Shown: positions 34,474 to 42,662 of the stretch, in pieces
Position numbering within the stretch: position 1 is the stretch's first letter
Layout of the letters: every line of letters begins with the position of its first letter
Source of the DNA: Ardenticatenaceae bacterium
GTDB lineage: Bacteria > Chloroflexota > Anaerolineae > Promineifilales > Promineifilaceae
Direction: 5' to 3'
DNA length: 64,000 nucleotides
NCBI GenBank assembly: GCA_020634435.1
Contig: JACKBS010000005.1
Span: 310,001-374,000 of the forward strand
The notes under the pieces: model-generated
What the model was told of the DNA's origin: nothing
What the model saw: only the letters and a program-made list of their open reading frames with translations
The model's database searches: none
Program-made: the position numbers and the translations under genes

Positions 34474-35457
34474 ATGACTCGCAAATTGTTAAGCTGGGAA
34501 GCACTCTTGCTCTTCATTCTCATCGTGGTGGTATTGATCAACGTCAGCCTGTCGCCGTTTTATTTGGGGCTGAACAACCAGATTAACCTTTTCCAACTCT
34601 CCATCGAAAAAATCATCGTCGCCCTGGCCATGACGCTCATCATCATCAATGCGGAAATTGATTTGTCTGTAGCCTCAGTAATGGGATTGTCGGCTGGTTT
34701 GTTGGCTTACCTGCACAACCAGGGCCAGCCGTTCTGGTTGGCCATTGTCGCCAGCCTGCTGGTGGGAGCCCTAGCTGGGGCATTCAACGGCTTTTGGATT
34801 GCCTACGTGGGCCTGCCTTCCCTCGTGGTCACGCTGGCCGGGCTGATTGGTTATCGCGGCGTGGCCAGCATCTTGATTGAAGACGAGTCAATTGGCAATT
34901 TCCCCGCCTGGTTTGAATCGTTGGGCCAGCAAGGGCTGGTTGGGCCGATACCGTTTGCGCTGCTGCTCTTTTTTGTGGGCGTAGTGGTGGTGTGGATCGT
35001 ATTACAGCGGTCGGCATACGGCCGTACCATCTACGTCATTGGTAACAGTGCAGACGTGGCGCGCTACTCGGGCGTCAACGTCAAGCGCGTCAAAATGAGT
35101 CTGTTTATCATCTCCGGCGTTGTCTCGGCTCTGGCTGGCATCTTGATTGCGGCCAGATTGGGGGCAGTGCGGGGCAGTACGGCCGTTGGCTTCGAGCTAG
35201 ACATCATCACCATGGTACTGCTTGGTGGCGTCAGCATTTTTGGCGGATCGGGCACACTGACAGGCGTCGTGCTCTCCATCCTCATCATCCTCAACATCCG
35301 CAATGGCCTCTCGCTGGTCAACATTCCCGGCAACACCCAAACCGGCGTCATTGGCCTGCTGCTCATTCTCTCTGTCCTCATTCCCAACTGGCTGCAAACT
35401 GCGCAAACATGGTGGAGCCGCGATCATCAGGCCCGTGCTCAGGCCAAAGGAGGCTAG
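34474..35457 (+). CDS. rhaQ: Rhamnose/sugar ABC permease 2
   Basis: 327 residues, the same BPD_transp_2 fold: helices from residue ~12 onward, the motif NAEIDLSVASVMGLSAGLLAY near 52-72, and loop GGVSIFGGSGTLTGVVL near 246-262. Two non-identical permeases beside one tandem ATPase suggest a heterodimeric pore. It is followed by 104 bases, with a TTAGAGGAGG site, before the binding-protein gene. Symbol by analogy with rhizobial rhaQ. Confidence 0.88.
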   Translation: MTRKLLSWEALLLFILIVVVLINVSLSPFYLGLNNQINLFQLSIEKIIVALAMTLIIINAEIDLSVASVMGLSAGLLAYLHNQGQPFWLAIVASLLVGALAGAFNGFWIAYVGLPSLVVTLAGLIGYRGVASILIEDESIGNFPAWFESLGQQGLVGPIPFALLLFFVGVVVVWIVLQRSAYGRTIYVIGNSADVARYSGVNVKRVKMSLFIISGVVSALAGILIAARLGAVRGSTAVGFELDIITMVLLGGVSIFGGSGTLTGVVLSILIILNIRNGLSLVNIPGNTQTGVIGLLLILSVLIPNWLQTAQTWWSRDHQARAQAKGG

Positions 35458-35561
35458 TACCGGAAAAGAACCCTGCTTTAAGCCCAAGCGAAATTTCGCA
35501 CTCATTTTGCACATGGGCAGACCCCTATTTACCCTTTTAGTTCTTAGAGGAGGAACGAAAA

Positions 35562-37721
35562 ATGAAGACGATTGGAAAATGGTTCATTATTTTATTAGTG
35601 GTTTCCCTGTTTGTGGTCGCCTGTTCATCCGGCACTGAAGAGACAACTGAAACCGACACCAGTACAACCGATGAAGCCACCACCAGCACAGACAGTGGCG
35701 AAACGGCCGATTCTGGTGAAGAAATGGCCGAAGGTGTCATGGCTGACGGCGAATTCAACGCCATCCTGCTGCCCAAATTCCTGGGCATCCTGGTGTTTGA
35801 CCAGGCCAACGAAGGCGCAATGGAAGCCGCCAACGAACTCGGCACCGCCAGCGGTCTGCAATTCACTGGCCCCACCCCGGAAAACAGCGTGCAGGGACAG
35901 ATTGAAATCGTCACCAACGCCGTCACGCAAGGGGCTGAAGCAATCATGCTCTCCAACAACGCTGGTGACCAAATCGCCCCCGCTGCCCAGGCTGCTCTGG
36001 ACGCCGGGCTGACCGTCGTTACCTGGGACTCCCCCATCCCCTCTGCCGAAGGCGAGCAGGTGTTTGTGGCTCAGGTAGATTTTGACGAGACCGGCAAGGT
36101 GATGGCCGACATGGCGCTGGACATCATGGGCGCGGACGGCGGCCAATTTGCTATCCTGTCCGCCAGCCCGGACGCCGCCAACCAGAACGCCTGGATTGCC
36201 GCCATGGAAGATGTGCTGGCCACAGATGACACCTACGCCAATTTGGAACTGGTAGACACCGTCTACGGCAACGACGAATCCGAAGAAAGCTACAACCAGG
36301 CCCTGGCCCTCGTGGACCAATACCCCGACCTGAAGCTGATCATGGCCCCCACGACGGTCGGTATCGCCGCTGCTGCCAAAGCGATGCAAGACGAAGGTTT
36401 GTGCGACGACGTTAAAGTCAGCGGTTTGGGCTTGCCCGCCGAAATGGCCAGCTTTACGCTGAACGGCTGTGCGCCAGAATTTGCCCTGTGGAGCTTTGTG
36501 GACCTGGGTTACCTGACCTACCACCTCACCTATAACCTGGCCGTTGGCAACATCACCGCGGAAGAAGGCCAGACCTTTGAAGCGGGCCGCATGGGCACCT
36601 ACACCATCGAAAAAGACCCCACCCGTGACGCCGGTTTGCGCGTTTTGATGGGTCCGTTCACCGTCTATGATGCCTCTAACGTGGAAGCCGCCGCTGGTGG
36701 TGAAGTGGTCGCGCCGCTGGAAAGTGAAGAAACCAGCAGCGATGGCGTTATCGTCGCTGAGCCGGGACAAGAATTGAACGGCATCTTCCTGCCCAAGTTC
36801 CTGGGCATCCTGGTGTTTGACCAGGCCAACAACGGGGCACAAGAAGCTGCCGCTGAACTGGGCTCGACGGGTACCCTCGAATTCACCGGCCCCACCCCGG
36901 AAAACAGCGTCCAGGGTCAGATTGAAATCATGACCAACGCCGCCACGCAAGGTGTGGATGCCGTCATGATCTCCAACAACGCTGGCGACCAGATTGCCCC
37001 GGCAGCGCAAGCGGCCGTTGACGCTGGTTTGACTGTGGTCACCTGGGATTCCCCCATCCCCTCTGGCGAGGGCGAGCAGGTTTTCATCGCTCAGGTGGAC
37101 TTTGACGAAACCGGCAAGGTAATGGCCGACATGGCATTGAGCATCATGGGCGATGAGGGTGGTCAGTTTGCCATCCTCTCCGCCAGCCCAGACGCCGCCA
37201 ACCAGAATGCCTGGATTGCCGCCATGGAAGAGGTTTTAGCCAATGACAGCACCTACGCCAACCTGGAACTGGTTGACACCGTCTACGGCAACGATGAATC
37301 CGAAGAAAGCTACAACCAGGCGTTAGCATTGGTAGATCAATATCCTGACCTGAAGCTCATCATGGCCCCCACGACGGTCGGAATTGCCGCAGCGGCCAAG
37401 GCCATGCAAGACGAAGGTCTGTGCGACGATGTGAAAGTCAGCGGTTTGGGGTTGCCCGCCGAAATGGTGAGCTTTACCCTGAATGGTTGCGCCCCGCAGT
37501 TTGCCCTGTGGAGCTTCGTGGACCTGGGTTACCTGACCTACTACACCACCTACCTCATCGCCACGGGCCAGATGGAAGCCGCTCCTGGCGTTACCTTTGA
37601 AGCAGGTCGCATGGGCACCTACACCATCGAAGTTGACCCGACCCGTGACAACGGCCTGCGCGTTTTGATGGGCCCGTTTACGGTGTACGACGAGACGAAT
37701 GTGGAAGCGGCTTCGCAGTAA
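35562..37721 (+). CDS. rhaS: Tandemly duplicated sugar-binding lipoprotein
   Basis: 719 residues. Signal peptide with lipobox VVAC (Cys21), then an acidic Thr/Glu/Asp linker to ~60. Two complete type I periplasmic-binding domains follow (about 65-375 and 405-715), offset by exactly 340 codons (1020 bases). They share nearly identical runs such as LPKFLGILVFDQAN, TGPTPENSVQGQIEI and VDTVYGNDESEESYNQALAL. The two DNA copies differ mostly at third positions, so the duplication is not brand new and both halves are under selection. A single domain is the rule; a two-headed receptor would raise local ligand capture. Located directly after the permeases, so it is the transporter's receptor. Confidence 0.92.
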   Translation: MKTIGKWFIILLVVSLFVVACSSGTEETTETDTSTTDEATTSTDSGETADSGEEMAEGVMADGEFNAILLPKFLGILVFDQANEGAMEAANELGTASGLQFTGPTPENSVQGQIEIVTNAVTQGAEAIMLSNNAGDQIAPAAQAALDAGLTVVTWDSPIPSAEGEQVFVAQVDFDETGKVMADMALDIMGADGGQFAILSASPDAANQNAWIAAMEDVLATDDTYANLELVDTVYGNDESEESYNQALALVDQYPDLKLIMAPTTVGIAAAAKAMQDEGLCDDVKVSGLGLPAEMASFTLNGCAPEFALWSFVDLGYLTYHLTYNLAVGNITAEEGQTFEAGRMGTYTIEKDPTRDAGLRVLMGPFTVYDASNVEAAAGGEVVAPLESEETSSDGVIVAEPGQELNGIFLPKFLGILVFDQANNGAQEAAAELGSTGTLEFTGPTPENSVQGQIEIMTNAATQGVDAVMISNNAGDQIAPAAQAAVDAGLTVVTWDSPIPSGEGEQVFIAQVDFDETGKVMADMALSIMGDEGGQFAILSASPDAANQNAWIAAMEEVLANDSTYANLELVDTVYGNDESEESYNQALALVDQYPDLKLIMAPTTVGIAAAAKAMQDEGLCDDVKVSGLGLPAEMVSFTLNGCAPQFALWSFVDLGYLTYYTTYLIATGQMEAAPGVTFEAGRMGTYTIEVDPTRDNGLRVLMGPFTVYDETNVEAASQ

Positions 37722-37723
37722 AC

Positions 37724-37808
37724 GGTAGTCGGTAATCAGTAATCGGTAAACGGTGAACGGTAATCGGCGAAAATGACCGATTACCGTTCACCGATAACGG
37801 ATAACCGA
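37724..37808. repeat. Palindromic GGTAATCGGTAA family, copy 2
   Basis: Units GTAGTCGGTAATCAGTAATCGG and GTAAACGGTGAACGG face ACCGATTACCGTTCACCGATAACGG. It fills the whole gap between the binding-protein gene and the DUF4037 gene and ends one base before the latter's ATG, which therefore has no normal ribosome binding site. Confidence 0.75.
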
Positions 37809-37809
37809 A

Positions 37810-38871
37810 ATGAGCGAATCTATCATTGAAACCAGCCGGGCGTTTTTTGAGGAAATCGTTAAGCCAATTTTGGCGGAACATTTCCCGGAGATCACGGCCG
37901 TTACTGCCTTTGGTCTCTTTGGCTACGGCTCGGAAGCGCTGGGGCTGGACGACGACTATTCACGCGACCATCATTGGGGGGTGCGGATTGATGCGCTGCT
38001 GCCGGGGTCGGTAACGGCCGTTCAGCAGCAAGCAATCATGCAAACCGTCAGCGCCAACCTGCCAGAAAGCTATCGCGGCCATTCGCTCTACGCCGCGCAC
38101 CTGGCCGGGGCCGGGCTGGCGCTGGACACGCTGCCCGGCTTTTTGGAGCGCACCATCGGCCTGCAACGTGCGCCGCAAACTCACGTGGAATGGCTGCACG
38201 TGCCGGAAGAGGACATTACCCACGTCATCAATGGCGAAGTGTGGCATGATGAGAGCGGGGAATTTACGGCCGTTCGCCAAACCCTCCAGCAATACTACCC
38301 GGAGCCGGTGCGCCTGCGCCGCATCGCCCACTGGTGCCGCTACTTTTCCGGCATGGGCAGCTACGCCCTCAAGCGGGCCATCCTGCGCGACAATCCGTAC
38401 TACGCCAACATCACCTTCAGCCGCGCCGTGAAGTGGGCCATTCAGCTGGCCTTCATGCTAGAGCGCACCTACTACCCGTACGACAAATGGATCATGGCTC
38501 CTTTTGCCCAGCTGCCTCGCCTGGCCGCGCCGCTCAAGCGGCTGGTGGATGAAGCGGTAGAACTCAGCACGCCATGGGAGCGCAAGCTGGAACTTTTGAA
38601 CGAAATGAGCGATGTGCTTGACCATTTCATGGTCGCCGACGGCGTCATCGAACCACATCCCAAGTTTGCCGTCTCGCCTACCTCTGGCTACCGCTTGCTG
38701 GAGCACGCCTACGCCGAGCTGATCAAAAAGCTGCCCGATGACCTCAAGCCCGTCATTCCCGTCTGGGAGCAGGTGCATTGGGAATCGTTCCACAGCCAGT
38801 TTGTGGACGGCGTGGCGATGGCGGCGTGGGATGAGGCATTGCAGTTAAAACCGGTAAACGGTGAACGGTAA
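37810..38871 (+). CDS. DUF4037 nucleotidyltransferase-like protein
   Basis: 353 residues. The N-terminal part has GYGSEALGLDDDYSRDHHWG (about 38-57), the DUF4037 signature, which resembles a nucleotidyltransferase GS...D.D strand-loop. The middle and C-terminal parts are helical (RAVKWAIQLAFMLERTYYPYDKW, PLKRLVDEAVEL). Biochemical role unknown; members are often found near sugar or regulatory genes. The last residues (PVNGER) are encoded in the next palindromic element. Its presence inside the rhamnose array suggests co-expression, but a link to rhamnose is unproven. Confidence 0.85.
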   Translation: MSESIIETSRAFFEEIVKPILAEHFPEITAVTAFGLFGYGSEALGLDDDYSRDHHWGVRIDALLPGSVTAVQQQAIMQTVSANLPESYRGHSLYAAHLAGAGLALDTLPGFLERTIGLQRAPQTHVEWLHVPEEDITHVINGEVWHDESGEFTAVRQTLQQYYPEPVRLRRIAHWCRYFSGMGSYALKRAILRDNPYYANITFSRAVKWAIQLAFMLERTYYPYDKWIMAPFAQLPRLAAPLKRLVDEAVELSTPWERKLELLNEMSDVLDHFMVADGVIEPHPKFAVSPTSGYRLLEHAYAELIKKLPDDLKPVIPVWEQVHWESFHSQFVDGVAMAAWDEALQLKPVNGER

Positions 38872-38935
38872 TCGGTAATTGGTAAACTGTTTACCGATTA
38901 CGGATTACCGACCACCGATAACGGATTATCGAAAA
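38857..38935. repeat. Palindromic GGTAATCGGTAA family, copy 3
   Basis: GTAAACGGTGAACGGTAATCGG and GTAATTGGTAAAC face TTTACCGATTACGGATTACC and ACCGATAACGGATTATCG. It includes the stop of the DUF4037 gene and ends just before the ACAGGAGAATGA start region of the next gene. Confidence 0.75.
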
Positions 38936-38946
38936 CAGGAGAATGA

Positions 38947-39939
38947 ATGAACAGCCGAGAACGCGTCATCGCCACTTTGGAACGCCAACCAACCGACCGC
39001 ACGCCCATCGACTGCTGGCTGTACCAGAAGCAGTTTGTGGAAAAGCTGGCAGCCGAGTACGGCACACGGGAGCAATTTCTGGACGAGTTCAACATTGATA
39101 TTTTTGTGGGCTTTGTGCCGTATCCGAATCAATTCGGCCGTAAATTTGATGTGTCTGAACTGGCGGATGTGGATTTGGGCGATCCGACCGACGAAAAATG
39201 GCTGTCCCATACCGATTGGAATTACGATTTTGCCGGACTGAACGTGCGGCAAGCAGTGGCACAGCAGGGCGACAAACGCGCCATCATCGCCCACACCTGG
39301 GGCATTGTGGAGGGCACCAGCCAGCTCATCGGCATCGAAAATTGCTGGATGAATTTGGCAGGCAAGCCTAAGGAAATGGCCGCCTGGTTCGACCGCTACG
39401 CCGACTGGCTGTGCGGCCTGATGGACAGTCTGAAAGCGGCCAATGTGGACATCGTGACCCTCAGCGACGACTGGGGCAGCAACGAAACGATGCTCTTCTC
39501 GCCGCGCATGTGGCGCAAGCTGATCAAACCATACGCCAAACGCGTCGTACAGTACGCCCGCTCAATGGGACTTTATATCAACTTGCACAGCGACGGCTAC
39601 ATCATGCAAATTTTGGATGACCTGGTGGAGATTGGCTACCACAGTTGGCATCCCCTGCAGGAAAGTTCGGGCATGGACCCGCAAACCATTAAGGACAGCT
39701 ACGGCGACAAATTTGTCTGCTACGGCTCGCTGGACGTGATCGATGGTCTGCTCGCTTATGATGGCGACGCGCTGGCCGAGTACATCAGTAAACGATTTGC
39801 GATTTACGCGCCCGGCGGCGGCTTTATTTTCAACACCGGCCATTTTGTGCAGCCAGACATCCCGCCGCAGCGGCTGGTGGACGCGTACAAAGTAGTCAAC
39901 GAGCTGGCAAAGCAGTATGGCACCCTGGCCCCAGCCTGA
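38947..39939 (+). CDS. Uroporphyrinogen decarboxylase-like (URO-D superfamily) protein
   Basis: 330 residues, a TIM-barrel URO-D-family protein (MNSRERVIATLERQPTDRTPID start, then LSDDWGSNETMLFSPRMWRKLIKPY near 172-196, typical of the group). The barrel also houses corrinoid methyltransferases such as MtaA. The haem-pathway Arg/Asp set at the very N-terminus is not clear, so it is unlikely to be HemE. Similar genes recur in sugar-catabolism clusters of many phyla with no assigned reaction. The rhamnosidase gene starts 23 bases inside it, so the two are translationally coupled. Confidence 0.85.
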   Translation: MNSRERVIATLERQPTDRTPIDCWLYQKQFVEKLAAEYGTREQFLDEFNIDIFVGFVPYPNQFGRKFDVSELADVDLGDPTDEKWLSHTDWNYDFAGLNVRQAVAQQGDKRAIIAHTWGIVEGTSQLIGIENCWMNLAGKPKEMAAWFDRYADWLCGLMDSLKAANVDIVTLSDDWGSNETMLFSPRMWRKLIKPYAKRVVQYARSMGLYINLHSDGYIMQILDDLVEIGYHSWHPLQESSGMDPQTIKDSYGDKFVCYGSLDVIDGLLAYDGDALAEYISKRFAIYAPGGGFIFNTGHFVQPDIPPQRLVDAYKVVNELAKQYGTLAPA

Positions 39940-42037
39940 CGCGTTGCAGATTCAGCCGCCGGAAACGGCCGTTTGGATTGCCACCCCTCACCCCTTTGAT
40001 CTGCACGAGGTGTATCTCAATTTTCGGTCGCCGCGCTGGGCATGGATGGGTACAGGCAAGGTAACGCTGTGGATCACGGCCGACTCGCGCTATAAGTTGT
40101 GGGTGAACGGCCGTTTCCAAAGCAGAGGCCCGGCTCGCAGCTGGCCCCACGCCCAAAAAATGGACGTCCTTGAGATCACGGATCAGCTCATCGTGGGCGA
40201 AAATGTGCTGGCAGTGCAGGTGTATCAGCCGGGCTACTCGCATTTTAGCGCGATACATCGCGCGGCGGCGGGGCTGCTGGCCTGGGTTGAAATTGATGGC
40301 GAGGTTGTTTTGGTGACAAACGGCCGTTGGCGAGCCGAATGTGATCTTTCATTTGCCAACGATGTACCGCGCATTTCCATTTATGGCAGCGGTGTTGAGC
40401 AGCGGGATTTGAATCAGGTGGTGGCGTGGGAAACGGCCGTTTTCGACGACAGCCATTGGTCACCCGCTCGCGTGGTTGCCGGAGCCAACGGGCCCATCTG
40501 GTCTGGCCTGCAAAAGCGGCTCACGCCGCAAATGGAAGAGCGCGAGGCAGTGATGACGCTTGTTGAGCATCGCATTACGCAGGCTGAAAGGAGCGAGTTA
40601 TCGCATGAATGGGTGAAGGTTCTTTGGGAAGAGGCAACCCCCACCCTAACCCTCCCCCTGGCAGGGGGAGGGGACTCGCTCCCTCTCTCTCTAAGGGAGA
40701 GGGCTGGGGTGAGGGTGGAGAGTTGGCTATTCGACTTGGGCCGGGCGCACACCTGCCAAGGCTGGGCCGAAATCACAAACGCCAGCGGTGGGGAACAGCT
40801 AGCCATCACTTACGCCGAAAAAACGGCCGTTGGCCAACTCGTCATTTCCGACCCTGCCACCTACTGCCGGATGCGCCCCACTGACTTTTTTACCTTGCGC
40901 CCCGGCAACCAAACGATCGAGCCGTTTGCCCTGCGCGGTGGGCGATTTGTACTTTTCCAACTGATTGGCGCAGATGAGGCTGTGCAGTTCACGCCGCACG
41001 TGCGCGTTGCTGAATATCCGCTCGTGATTAGCAAACCGCTGCACACGGGTGACAACTTGTTGGACGGCATCGTGACCCTGTGCGAAAACACGCTGCACGC
41101 CTGCCTGCAAGATACCTTTGTGGACTGCGTCTGGCGCGAAAGCTCACAATGGCTTGGCGACGCGCTGCCGCAGGCGCTGGGTTTAAACGCGATGGGAGAT
41201 GATTTACGGCCGTTACAAACCGTCCTCCTCGACACCGCCCAAGGCATCTATCCCGACGGCATCTTGCCTAGCGTCGCTCCGGCCGAAGTACACGCCTACA
41301 CCATCCCCCGCTACAACTGCATGTGGGTCGAGCTGCTGGTGCTTCACTGGCAGCAGTCGGGCGATGCGGCGCTGGTGCGCCAGCTCTGGCCGACGCTGAA
41401 GCAGGTGCTCGCCGCGCTGCTGGGGCTGCAAAACGAAGAGGGTCTGCTGGTGCATCCGCCGGGCCGCCGCTTTTACATTGATTGGTCAGCCACGGCGCAA
41501 AGTGACCCGCATTTGGTGTTTAATTTGCACGTGGTGCTGGCGCTGCAAATCGCAGCGGAATTGGCTAACGAATTTGAGCCAGAGATGGCAACCATTTGGC
41601 AAGCAGCGGCGGGTAAACTGCAACAAAGATGTCGGGAGGGGTTTGTGGGGAACGGCCGTTTCCATGACGACCTAGCCCACACCACCCACTCCCAACTCGG
41701 CGCAGCGATGGCCCTGCTCACCGGCACCGCCACACCGGAAGAAGCAGACAATTTGCTCAATGAAATCGTCGCTCGCTCCCTGAATGAGCGGGACGAGCAC
41801 GAAGACGGGGAAATGGTGCTGGCCAGTCCGTTTATGCATCATTATATTTTTGAAGCGTTGGGTGGAAACGGCCGTACCCAAGCCATCCTCAACATTATCA
41901 AACTGCGCTGGGGCCGCTGGGTGCGGCAAGGCTACCCCACCACCTGGGAAAACTGGAACGTGGACTTTCCCGACGGCTCCCAATGTCACGCCTTTTCGGC
42001 TCATCCTCGTTACCATTTGGCTAAGATATTTAGGTAA
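39917..42037 (+). CDS. GH78 alpha-L-rhamnosidase
   Basis: 706 residues. The N-terminal beta domains (1-350) contain the N-domain motif KLWVNGRFQSRGPARSWPH. The (alpha/alpha)6 barrel follows, with the GH78 acid motif DCVWRESSQWLGD near 396-408 and a downstream Glu/Trp-rich segment (TTWENWN near 673-679). It hydrolyses terminal alpha-L-rhamnose from glycans or glycosides. There is no signal peptide, so it acts inside the cell on imported oligosaccharides, consistent with an ABC importer. Residues ~241-267 (PTLTLPLAGGG... LRERAGVRV) are translated from a dispersed repeat inserted in frame. It overlaps the upstream URO-D-like gene. Confidence 0.9.
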   Translation: MAPWPQPDALQIQPPETAVWIATPHPFDLHEVYLNFRSPRWAWMGTGKVTLWITADSRYKLWVNGRFQSRGPARSWPHAQKMDVLEITDQLIVGENVLAVQVYQPGYSHFSAIHRAAAGLLAWVEIDGEVVLVTNGRWRAECDLSFANDVPRISIYGSGVEQRDLNQVVAWETAVFDDSHWSPARVVAGANGPIWSGLQKRLTPQMEEREAVMTLVEHRITQAERSELSHEWVKVLWEEATPTLTLPLAGGGDSLPLSLRERAGVRVESWLFDLGRAHTCQGWAEITNASGGEQLAITYAEKTAVGQLVISDPATYCRMRPTDFFTLRPGNQTIEPFALRGGRFVLFQLIGADEAVQFTPHVRVAEYPLVISKPLHTGDNLLDGIVTLCENTLHACLQDTFVDCVWRESSQWLGDALPQALGLNAMGDDLRPLQTVLLDTAQGIYPDGILPSVAPAEVHAYTIPRYNCMWVELLVLHWQQSGDAALVRQLWPTLKQVLAALLGLQNEEGLLVHPPGRRFYIDWSATAQSDPHLVFNLHVVLALQIAAELANEFEPEMATIWQAAAGKLQQRCREGFVGNGRFHDDLAHTTHSQLGAAMALLTGTATPEEADNLLNEIVARSLNERDEHEDGEMVLASPFMHHYIFEALGGNGRTQAILNIIKLRWGRWVRQGYPTTWENWNVDFPDGSQCHAFSAHPRYHLAKIFR
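40638..40717. repeat. Palindromic repeat inserted inside the rhamnosidase gene
   Basis: CCCCACCCTAACCCTCCCCC and GGCAGGGGGAGGG form the first stem, and CCCTCTCTCTCTAAGGGAGAGGG the second, closed by GGGGTGAGGGTGG which mirrors the outer start. The element is open in the reading frame and gives a 27-residue insertion. The same class of repeat, read as TLTLPL..GE-type peptide, is common in many environmental genomes. Confidence 0.8.
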
Positions 42038-42098
42038 TAGTGGCTGGTTGCTAGTGGCTAGTCTTACGCTTTTACTAACCGCTAACCACCAACCACTA
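42038..42098. repeat. Palindromic element TAGTGGCTGGTTGCTAGTGG family
   Basis: TAGTGGCTGGTTGCTAGTGG and CTAGTC face ACTAACCGCTAACCACCAACCACTA. It begins at the base after the rhamnosidase stop and lies upstream of the mutarotase ribosome binding site (ACAACTGGAG). Confidence 0.65.
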
Positions 42099-42115
42099 AA
42101 ACAACTGGAGAAATC

Positions 42116-42439
42116 ATGAAACGAGTTGGTTTTTTGCTCAAGGTCAAACCAGACATGATAGACGAATATAAAAAGCACCACGAAGCGGTCTGGCCAGAGA
42201 TGTTGGAAGCGCTCAGCCGCCACGGCTGGCACAACTACTCCATCTTCATGCGCGAAGACGGCACGTTGTTTGGCTACTTTGAAACGCCCAACAGCTTCCA
42301 GGCCGCGCTCGACGGCATGGACGGCGAAGCAATCAACGCCAAATGGCAAGAGTTCATGGCCCCCTACTTTGAGTCACCTGAAGGTGCCCATGCCGATAAA
42401 ATGATGGTGGAATTGGAAGAGGTTTTCCACCTCGATTAA
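42116..42439 (+). CDS. rhaM: L-rhamnose mutarotase
   Basis: 107 residues, the normal length. The family's conserved sequence is clear: FLLKVKPDMIDEYKKHHEAVWPEM with catalytic His22 and the following W, then YSIFMREDGTLFGYFE, and a C-terminal HADKMMVELEEVFHLD. It interconverts alpha and beta anomers of L-rhamnose, feeding the isomerase. It is well placed between rhamnosidase and rhaA. Confidence 0.95.
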   Translation: MKRVGFLLKVKPDMIDEYKKHHEAVWPEMLEALSRHGWHNYSIFMREDGTLFGYFETPNSFQAALDGMDGEAINAKWQEFMAPYFESPEGAHADKMMVELEEVFHLD

Positions 42440-42487
42440 CTATTTTCCCGGAAACTCATTAGGGTTTTTAGGATTAGTTGGGTAAGG

Positions 42488-42592
42488 TGTCATTTCGAGG
42501 TCTTCCGAGAAATCTTTCTGCTTGGTCAAAGCATAAGATTCCTCACTCCGAAGCCAGCCTGCCCTGAGACCTTCGAAGGGTTCGGAATGACA
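42488..42592. repeat. MITE-like element with TGTCATT / AATGACA ends
   Basis: 105 bp, from TGTCATTTCGAGGTCTTCCG (42488) to GGTTCGGAATGACA (42592). The flanking tail GTTACCTAGTTTAATTCTTA and AAATGCAA (to ~42627) is also shared with the copy at 63597-63681, which has lost ~60 internal bases. It fills the gap between the mutarotase and isomerase genes. Confidence 0.75.
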
Positions 42593-42662
42593 AGTTCGTT
42601 ACCTAGTTTAATTCTTAAAATGCAAGGAGTTTTCGGTAAAATGCACAGACCAGGAAGCAATT

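Noticed and set aside
35625..37010. 461-codon open frame on the minus strand
   Set aside because: It lies antisense to the duplicated binding protein and mirrors its internal duplication; no ribosome binding site and no family resemblance.
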